64,000 bases of DNA from Piper betle (Eukaryota; Streptophyta; Magnoliopsida; Piperales; Piperaceae): NCBI GenBank assembly GCA_033002965.1, contig JAURVB010013496.1, positions 1 to 64,000 of the forward strand. Direction: 5' to 3'. Numbering within the stretch: position 1 is the stretch's first letter; each line of letters opens with the position of its first letter. Under the pieces are notes generated by a model. That model made no database searches, had not been told where the DNA came from, and was given only the letters and a program-made list of their open reading frames with translations. The position numbers and the translations under genes were made by a program. Shown here in pieces: positions 55,396 to 64,000 of this stretch.

Positions 55396-58300
55396 TTACA
55401 CCTTCTCTTCTTCCAGTTCAATGCATCGATTTCTGCAAAATAGGCTTTCTGTTTTTTAATGAAATCTTCTGGGAGGGTGTATGAGCCTTCTGGGAGGCTT
55501 TCTGACAGAATCAGGCATCGAATGTCGTCGTCTCTGTTTGGCCTGGAGATAGTTATGAACAGTACCATATTTCATACGAAATTTGCCAAAAAGACGAGTA
55601 GCTCAAAGGCTAAATTAAGATGCAGAAGGCATAGACACAAGTTAATACATCTCAAAGTCTTTGGCACAAAAGGACGAATAACCAAGCAGCTTAAAGCATA
55701 ATAAAGTTTTATAGTTACTTGAACATACAACCAAACAAATATGCATATGGTTCTCAGGATGCATCAAACAACATGCGGATTGTCAAAACAATTGTAGTCA
55801 GAACTGGCAATAATAAAATAGAAAAGCAAACTTCAGAATAATTTGTATGTGCCATAAATCAATTGTTCCCATAATTGATCACTTTGTTACATTATAGCCA
55901 ACCCCAATAACACAACTTGAAACAAGAGAAGCTCCAAGATTAACACAGAGAGAAACCTCAAATCCATGCCTTACTGTTTGACGAAGGCAAGGCCAAGAGA
56001 ATCATGCCCACAACAGAACAGTTCACATGTAGTTTCCTCAAGGAATGAAAGAAAACGGGAAAATGCCCTAGTTAGATGCCCAGTAGAGTTGAAAGACACA
56101 GTGATTGAAACATTTACCAATAAAGGACACACTAACTCCTTTAAGACCAGCACAACAGGTCAGATACGTACAGACAATTTACACAAATACGTGAGATAAC
56201 GAAAGCACATGTTATTCATCAGCTGCTTACAAACATTGTTATGAATGCAAGTAATACTGTAAGCTACCAAAATTCAGGTCATGCGTAAGCTCTTTATTGA
56301 CATTGATTAGTTAGTAAAGTTGTCACCTAAAATTCATAGTTCGAAATTAGTAAATGCTCATCATACAATTCCAATACACATAATAGGAGGATAGATGGGA
56401 GGTAGACCTTGGTACTTGCAGGAGGAGATGCTGAAGAGGACTTAAGCAGACCAGGAGCATCATTTACTCTCTTAGATCTGTGGCACAAACAGAAGCATGT
56501 CTTAGAGAGTCATGATAAATGAATAAAGCATATGAATGAAAAAATCATGTTGTTTGCTCTTAATAAAACAAGAGGAAAATTATAACAAGGGATATACAAA
56601 GATTGACAAGTGAGAAAAGAAAAGTTAAAAGCACACAGCCATGGAACACAAAAGAGATGGGAAAGAGATAAAGAATACAAAATGAAGCTGTTCTCAGATG
56701 CAATCAAAAAGGGATTATGTATGTCAACCGGATAAGCTAGCACTACCTAATACCAAATTTACCTCTACATGCAACAACAGGACTATCAGCCCATTTACAG
56801 CAGTTGATATCACTAATTTCAACAGTTGCCCTGTCCCAAAGAGCATCTTTGAAGTGACATAAAAATTACTTCATTTACTTCTAGACAATTATAAAATAAT
56901 ACAAGTATGGGTTAAAAAAAATTATGGAGTATGAAGCAGAAATAAAGAATTATTATCACACCTGTAAGGGCTCTGATTTAGGGAAAATGCTTCATTTTAA
57001 GCCAAGGTTTCCCATCTTGTTATTTTGATAGCATAGATTAAAAGCATTCTCCCCTTTTTATCTTTTGTTTTTTGTGATGATTTTAAGAGGTAAAATTTTA
57101 GCCATGTGCACCTTATTTGCAACCTAGCTACAGCTAGGATATTCTGGGCTTTGTTAGTGAAATAAAGTGGGTTAGACGTAGTCACGTAAGTGACTTTGAT
57201 GGATATCCCAGGCGCAGATAAGGTGGGCGTGGCTAAAAAGCTTCCTGGAGACAGTTGTTTAAAAGCCCAACATTCTTTCACATGGAAAATTCTTTATTTA
57301 ACTTTGTGTCTTTTTTGCCTGATTTTGTGTCAAACCAAAGCTCTTATCCGTAATCAGAATGTTTACATTGTGAAAACACCACCATCAGTAAAAACAGGTA
57401 TCCAAGCATCAGTCCTCATTACTGTTACAAATCACATAGGATTTTCCAAATAAGTGATTTAACGCCACATATTGCACAGAAGAATTATCTCATACATTTT
57501 GTAAAAAAAGAGAAGAAAAAGAAAAAAAAAGGAAAACTTCCAATGGTAATATAGATAATTATTTCAGAATTTAAGAAATGTGTGGATTGAAAAAAAAATC
57601 TAAAGAACATAAAAAACCTGAAACAAAATTTATCGAGACAATCAATTTAGAATAATTGTCTGTGCCTAATCGAAGTCAATGTGCTTGAGAACATATAGCA
57701 CATAACCATTCATTTGAAGAAAGGCACTATCATATGTGAAAGCAAACATACTTAATACTCCTAGTCCTTCCTGCGGGAGGGCAACTCATAGGCGCAGTGG
57801 CCATGACACTCTTCCTCTTATCTTTCTTCTTTTGCAGCATAGCTTGTCGGCTTTTGGGAATAGAATGCTTGGACTGCTCACCACCAGCACAGGCTACAAT
57901 ATCTGGATAAAAAGATGCATCGGTCAATTCATAAATAGCTCTTGACCACAAACAATTGACACTACTGAAATATTGCCACAGCTAAGGTACACAATGATTC
58001 ACAAACAGAATAAAACAAAGAAATACAAGAAAGCAAGCACACACTAGATTGTTATTTGGACAATCAAAAGTTGCATTCACCACCCGTATATAATGGTGGT
58101 TTCAAATATGCATGAGCAACACCCTCTTTCAGAGAGGTTATAAACTGTTAAAAAACCACCTGAAACTTCATTTTCTGTCTTAAATAAATGAAGAATCTCA
58201 TCAGACACACCAAAAGCCACAAACAACACCAACTATGTTGCAATTATGCTGGCAATGCTCCGTTGCGAGAAAATTACGCCATCCACATGCACAATATCTT

Positions 58301-58801
58301 CCATAATTGACAAGCTAAACTAGGCAAACAAGCCACATCCGGAACCATCAAAAGAGGACTTTTTGCTCAAGAATTTAACGATAACACTAATGACACAACA
58401 AGCCCTTTCAATCAAAACATTATTCGGCCTCACCAGGAGCTCCCACATGAAACCATGGCAAACAACCCACACAAACACATCCAGTAAACCAAAAATGATA
58501 CCAATCCAAACCTCAATTGGATCCACCAACCATCACCAAAGAACACAATCCTTGAAACAACTGAAACCCTAAAAGCCCCCCAATCCGAACCTCAAAAGCA
58601 GCAAACAGCAGCCACAAAAGAGCTCGCCCATACAAGGGACATGACGGGCATGTTTGTCGGCACGGCGAAGGCACCCGGCGGGCGAGGCGCCGGAGTTGGA
58701 GCCGGTGCTGGTGCCGAAATCGGCGGAGGAAGAAGGGCCGAGGAAGAGGGGCTCTTGCGATACTGCCGTCGGGAGCCATGCCTTCTTTCAATAACTAACA
58801 A
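55396..58801 (-). CDS. Probable sororin-like cohesion protein, frame-broken or pseudogene
   Basis: Tentative. Two internal exons fit in phase: 57902-57752 (CAGGEQSKHSIPKSRQ, DKRKSVMATAPMSCPPAGRT) and 56477-56408 (SKRVNDAPGLLKSSSASP). A last exon from 55542 starts in phase with a basic AKQRRRHSMPDS, then a different frame carries LPEDFIKKQKAYFAEIDA. One T missing after GATGCA would give FELEEEKV and a stop at 55396. This ending (KQ-AYFAE-DAFEL) and the SCPPA-RTRS segment resemble plant sororin, which protects cohesin in meiosis and mitosis; that rests on memory of the family, not a search. Exon 1 probably lies in the GC-rich stretch 58620-58800, ending at a GTATGG donor, but its frame is unclear. 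The two frame breaks in the last exon could be assembly errors or real decay. Confidence 0.45.
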
Positions 58802-58809
58802 ACAACAAC

Positions 58810-59765
58810 AACAAGGATTTGAATGGGAAGGAAGAAATTAAATATATTTGTATTATAAAAAGCTTCCTCTATTAAAAAAAGGGTTTTTAGGAAATTTTTT
58901 TTAATGAAGTTCCCAAAAATTTTTCTTCAAAGAAAAAATTTTTTTGGATATGCAAAATTGTATGAAAAAATTTTAAATTGTAATTGACAAAAAATCTGCT
59001 ATAATAAAAATTTGAGCTAATTAATTATGAAATAATTTTAAGAGAAAATTCCCTCATTTTTCTCTGTGTGTTTTTAACGGTGGTGAATGTAATTACTATT
59101 TAAATATAAATTTCTCTAAGAGTGTTTTTCATTTTATTCATTTTTATAACTAAAAAAGAGGGTCACTTCATAAAATCTTAATTATTTTTTTGTTATCTAA
59201 TATTTAAAAAATTGATAACTTTTAATGTGAAATCAATATTTTTGTCATTAATTATTAGTTATTAATTTTATAAATACTTTATTTCTTTTATGTCAACCAG
59301 GGATGATTTTCTTTTATTATATTTTTTCCCCCCAAAGCATAAATAATACCATTTGGTACACACACCCGACCGATCGAACTCAAAGTTTTCATGCATTAGA
59401 CTCACATTGTAGGGAGATAATAAGAGTATTTTTTTAAGCCCCTTCAAATGAGCCCACAATAAGGAGGAGTGAACCATGTACGGAATCTCTGTTTTTATCT
59501 GCTCTGAGGCCTGGCAGCTCATCTGCCAGCGACTTCTGCAAAAAACTATGACCTAGCTACAAGAAAAAATGCAAGTGGGAACAATGCTTGAATAAGGCGA
59601 GTATAATTGCAAGGAGAGCACCACCAAAATGCAGGTCAGGTGAGGGCCAACAGTTTGTCAATCGCTGTAGGTATAAGTCCCAGGTTTCATCCCAAACCAT
59701 GGGGGACGTTGAAACCATTCAACTGTTCTAAACTTTTGCAAGGACAACATGAGGTGCACGTTGTA
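58810..59765. other. AT-rich intergenic between divergent genes
   Basis: Lies between the 5' end of the sororin-like locus (minus) and the HIG1 gene (plus). Mostly low-complexity AT sequence; no gene. Confidence 0.5.
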
Positions 59766-59768
59766 GTT

Positions 59769-59776
59769 TATAAATA
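59769..59776 (+). promoter_or_regulatory. TATA box of the HIG1-domain gene
   Basis: TATAAATA 134 bp before the ATG at 59903, with a C-rich leader in between. Confidence 0.6.
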
Positions 59777-59902
59777 CTGCCGGGCACTGCCCATTTCTCT
59801 TCAATCCAAAAGCTCAAGCTCTCCCACCATCCACCCCCTTGCCGTCTCCCACCCCTCTCTATAACATCTCTTCTCGCTTCCTATTCGGGCATTGAAGACG
59901 AG

Positions 59903-60369
59903 ATGGAGTCACTCCAGTCTTGGATTCGAGAGCACAAACTCTCAAGCATTGGTACAATATTTGACACTTATTGATCTCTTCCCTCTCCCCTCACACCGTA
60001 TCATTGATCTTTACATTATTTCTGAGTGTCTCCTGTTTATGATTAGGCGCTCTCTGGGCATCTGCCGTTGCTGGTTCACTCGCATACAGTGCAAGTGCAA
60101 GATCACCATTGAAGCCTAGTCTGAAGCTCATCCATGCCAGGTAATTAATTAGCTCACTACCCATCAATATTCAACAATGATCTGAAACCTTATAATAAAT
60201 TTGATCCATGGTATACACATTATTATTTGAGTGCTACAGAATGCATGCCCAGGCCCTGACCCTGGCAGTGTTATCGGGTGCTGCCGTGATGCATTACTGG
60301 GAGGCCAAGCCGGCCCACGCTGCAGCCATGGATTCCCATGCACAGGCCCAGCCACACTTTCCCAGCTAA
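59903..60369 (+). CDS. HIG1-domain (hypoxia-induced family) mitochondrial membrane protein
   Basis: Small gene of three exons, 59903-59951, 60047-60140 and 60240-60369, giving exactly 90 codons plus stop with clean GT-AG junctions. The protein starts MESLQSWIREHKLSSIGALW and has two hydrophobic segments (about 18-33 and 52-66) separated by the basic loop SPLKPSLKLIHARMHAQ. H-x-R-x3-Q in HARMHAQ fits the HIG1 motif, and ALTLAVLSGAAVMHYWE is the usual second helix. HIG1 proteins sit in the mitochondrial inner membrane and are tied to respiratory-chain complexes and low-oxygen responses; the role of this plant copy is inferred. The tail (about 70-90) is Ala/His/Gln-rich and variable. All three exons are too short to stand out as long open frames, so the gene is easily missed. 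The TATA box at 59769 supports expression. Confidence 0.88.
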
Positions 60370-62778
60370 AGATGTTGCATGGCTCGGAAGACGAAGTGAT
60401 TTGGAGATGCATCTTCAGAAAATATGTAGTATTTGGTTATTATATATAGCATGCCGTTTAATTAAAGGTGACTTTTATCATCTCTGTATCTTAGCTCAAA
60501 TAATTAAACAATGCTTCTTGACGTCGATCTCCGGACCAATATTCAATACATTATGACACACAAAATAATAAACGATGTATTAATAATAGCAAATTTATAC
60601 TTAAAGGCAAGAGCTTTTTAAGAGCAACGGAAACACTTTTTCGATATTACCAAGCATTGGAAAAATCAGGCCTATTTACTAAAAAATATAAATTATCTAA
60701 AATACCCGAAGGGTCAAATTTAATATTTTTTTAAAAAATAAATAAGGCTGCCATAATCGATGGGTAGAATTGGCCACCATGGGACTAGGGCATCCATATC
60801 TGGCCGCCCTTAACTTTGTGCAAAGTTCGCTCCTTCAAAATAAAGAAAAATTAGTAGAACAAACACTTAGTATATACTTTACAAGATCAAATAAGCATGG
60901 AAATAATACTTAGAGTAAAAATAAGGAAGCAATTCATAAATGGAATGAGACGAACATATCAAGTCGAATTTTACATGTGATAAACAATTCTTTGGAATTA
61001 AAATAAGAATTTAATTCAAGCGAAACAGTTATTTCAAACTAAACTTAAATTAGTATTCCTAATCAAATTTCTTATTGTAAAACCCAAAGTGAATATATCA
61101 AACCAAAAGGTATTAGAATAAAGAATAAAAAATAGTATTTGAACAAATAAGGACACAAACAATTTTTAAGTGTTTTATAGATTTACTACATTTTTCTATT
61201 CTTTCTAATCAAGAAAAATAGGGTTTCACTAGTTCTCTTTGAATGTACATTTCTTCTTTTTAATGTCAAAGAAAGGATCCAACTTACAAGCACAAGCTTC
61301 TTCCTTTAAATATTAGAGAGGAAACTCTACTTATAAGAACAAGCTTCTTAGTAAAAGTCAACACACTTTAAGTACATTTACTTGAGTCACTACAAAATGA
61401 ATGAAGATAGTCGAATACACAAATAAAATAATATAGAAAGTGAGGAAGTCACTCTCGATAACTTTTTCAAGTGTTTAAAGCTATTTACAGGGGAAATAAG
61501 TTTCAGACTCCACACGCAACGGTTTTAGGGTAAAGGAGGAAGAAATTTTCAATTCAAGTGTTCCAAGCCTATTTACAGAGGAAATAAATTTCATACTCCT
61601 CACACAATGTTTTTAAAGTAAAGAAGAAAGAAAATTTCAAGACAATGATAAAATGAAAAATCAATCTGCCGTCAATCAATTTTTGATCGTGCTTCTGATC
61701 GAGCTTCCGATTATTAAATTCGAAAACTTTATTTTTTTTACTTGATTTTCTATCACTTGATATAACCTTCAATCCATCAATTATGAGCTTTCGATTATTA
61801 AATTCAAAACTTTATTTTTTACTTGATTTTCTATCACTTGATATAACCTTCAATCCGTCAATTCTTTAATCTTTTAAGTTCATATGACTTTAGATAGAGA
61901 ACTTTGCCAAGATTTTGTGATCCGCTGTCGAACCTATTCCAACAACCCAAACTCGGATCTGGGATCACTTGATATAACCTTCAATCCATCAATTCTTTAA
62001 TCTTTTAAGTATATATGACTTTGAGAAACCTTCAATCCATCAATTCTTTAACCTTTTAAGTATATATGACTTTAAGAAATTTTGTATGATTTAATCAAAA
62101 CCTTAGAGATATGTGAAAATAAATCTATGGTTTTCAATATAAAATGACTAACCACCTTAAATAACATAGAAACCCACATTTATATCAGTTATCATATATT
62201 TCATATACAGATGTAGGACAATTGCTATTAATACACCCCCGTACGTGCAAGCCATATTAAGCTTAACACATGGAAGACGGACAGTGCAAATTATATTCAC
62301 ACCACAAATAATAGACATGTAAGTGTTAATGAGATGTGACATACAGGAAGTCCCCTTAGTGGATTGGTTATGATACCATGTGAATAGGTCCATGAAACTT
62401 ACTAAAAAGAACTAGTCACTTTAAAAAATTTAAGAGCCTATATTTATATTAGTTACCACACTTCTCGTATAAAAATATATGATGATTGATATTAATAAGA
62501 ACCAATACTTTAGAGCGGTCATAGACTTGGTTGCCCTCAACCAAGGGCGACCAAATCTGTGGCCAACTGTCAGTTTGTGGCTATAATTTTTAAAAGATTT
62601 ATTTTTTTATTTTAAATTTAAATTAATTTGGATTATTTCAATTTATTTTTTTCAATATAAAACTAAATAAGATGGTAGTTTTGTCATTATAAAAATATTA
62701 CTCCCTTTTGGATAATTAAACATAATTTTCCAATCACATTGTAATATCAAAAAGTATTCTCCTTGGACGATACTACGC
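60370..62778. other. AT-rich intergenic with degenerate tandem repeats
   Basis: No gene recognised; repeats at 61460-62075 are listed separately. Confidence 0.55.
61460..62075. repeat. Degenerate tandem repeat cluster
   Basis: A unit with AAGTGTT..AAGCC.ATTTACAG recurs at 61471 and 61558 (87-bp step). A second unit with GATTATTAAATTC and CTATCACTTGATATAACC recurs at about 61708 and 61792 (84-bp step), and its CTTCAATCCATCAATTCTTT part appears again near 61980 and 62030. Confidence 0.75.
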
Positions 62779-64000
62779 GTAGAGGTGGGCATTGATCGGA
62801 CGAACGTTGGACAAGTTATTGTCCGCGTTTGTCTGAAATTTTATAGGACAAAACTTGTCCGACCAAGTTAATATCTGACTTGTCTGTCGAGCCCGAACAA
62901 CGTTTGTGGACGGTCCAAATTCAAACCCAACTTCTAAACCCTAAAAATGAAAATACTATTCATATTGCCACTGCCGCAGCGTCCTGCCGCCACCCTTCGC
63001 TGCAGCTTCTTGCCGCCACCCTCACCCACCCTCCCCTTGCCTCCGCCGAACCGCCACTGTCGCAACTACAGGCCTCAGCTCCGCCACCCTTTGCATGTCG
63101 TGTCCGCCGCCGCCTGCCTCCACTCCCAGCTTGCACCGCCTGCCTCCACAGGACCACCACCCTTTGCTCGTGTCTCCACCACCCTCTGCACACCGTGTGA
63201 AAATCTGTCGTTGCCTGTCTCGGCTACCCTACGTCCGCCGCTCCCGCCTCCACTGGCACCCTAAACATCTGTCGCTTCCTGCCTCAGTCTGCCCCTGCTC
63301 TCTGCGTAGGCCGGACTATCGCCGAACCGCCGCCCATTGCCGCCGTGTATATCTCTCTTGATTTATCCTAAGTTTAGTTTATTTTATATCTAAGATAAAT
63401 TTTTATTATTTTATAAGGTTAGATTATTTATACTTGGATGATAATGTAAAAAAATTTTATACTAACGAAATTGTGCAGTGATTGAAGTAGAAAAATTTGT
63501 GCAACTGTTGGTGAAGGAATTTTGCAATCTTGGAAAGAATAGGTACCGTCAAAGTGTTAATTAATAATATTTGTTGATACCACTTTTATAAATAGAATTG
63601 CTAATTAACAAATGAAACTAGCGCACCTGATTAACTGTTCACTCACATTTGCATGAGAACAGATGATTTCTTGCAGAACAAACATCATATACTATTGGCG
63701 ATATAATTGAAATTTTGAATGTTTCATCATTAGCTTTACTTGTCATCTTTTTATGTCATTTCATCAATGTGAGAGATTGGTGGGTCATAACTCTCAAATA
63801 TTTCTGGCTTATAATAAAAGTGACTTTTATCCTATGTATGTCATTTTTTGTTATTTAATATATTAAATATCAATTTTATTTATGAATTTAATTAATTTAC
63901 TGTATATTACATTTTAAAATTTTTATAAACTATAATATTAGCCTTACAAATGTTGAAAATATTATATTATTGATGTAAAATATCAGACATTCGGTTGGTC
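62779..64000 (+). mobile_element. Possible hAT-type transposon 5' end, incomplete
   Basis: TAGAGGTGGGCATTGATCGG at 62779 resembles the start of plant hAT elements, and the next 120 bp repeats GTCCG/CGGAC motifs in both orientations, like subterminal repeats. A GC-rich, proline-rich stretch follows (62960-63350), then AT-rich sequence to the window edge. No transposase motif is in view. A plain gene 5' region or another repeat type is possible. Confidence 0.3.

Overview
This is a stretch of flowering-plant nuclear DNA. It holds spliced genes with GT-AG introns for plant-only or plastid and mitochondrial proteins, spaced by AT-rich sequence full of transposon remnants and microsatellites. The intronless kinase gene and several first exons are strongly GC-rich against AT-rich introns. 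That pattern, with the transposon types present, suggests a non-grass monocot; this is inference and no species is claimed.

Layout. 0-2.3 kb: a tandem minisatellite followed by a CACTA transposon end. 4.1-5.4 kb: intronless CIPK kinase (minus). 8.3-11.4 kb: a 3.08 kb solo LTR with a 5-bp target duplication. 13.1-13.8 kb: a DUF688-type unknown protein (plus). 16.6-17.7 kb: a second, truncated copy of the same LTR family. 18.16-18.84 kb: a decayed LBD15-like LOB-domain gene. 19.5-23.3 kb: tandem duplications, an 894-bp GC-rich nested palindrome with a 10-bp target duplication, and AT-rich inverted-repeat elements. 23.5-26.7 kb: aspartate aminotransferase (minus, 10 exons). 28.9-32.8 kb: NPF5-type transporter (plus, 4 exons), convergent with a class III peroxidase at 33.5-35.1 kb (minus, 3 exons). 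39.7-43.6 kb: DRT111/SPF45 splicing factor (minus, 2 exons). 43.9-44.7 kb: a composite repeat. 45.6-54.2 kb: TIC110 (minus, 15 exons). 55.4-58.8 kb: a tentative sororin-like gene (minus). 59.9-60.4 kb: a 90-residue HIG1-domain gene (plus, 3 small exons). 62.8-64 kb: probable transposon or gene start running off the window.

The genes are independent eukaryotic transcription units with no operon or shared pathway: plastid protein import (TIC110), mitochondria (aminotransferase, HIG1), calcium signalling (CIPK), transport (NPF), cell wall and ROS (peroxidase), splicing (DRT111) and possibly sister-chromatid cohesion.

The most useful observation is about quality. The first exons of the aminotransferase, DRT111 and TIC110 each lose the conserved reading frame, at or close to C5 or G5 runs, while every other exon is clean. 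Residual assembly indels are the best explanation, and automated annotation would give these proteins wrong N-termini. The most striking DNA structure is the 894-bp nested palindrome at 20.5-21.4 kb. I found no convincing undescribed multi-gene system.
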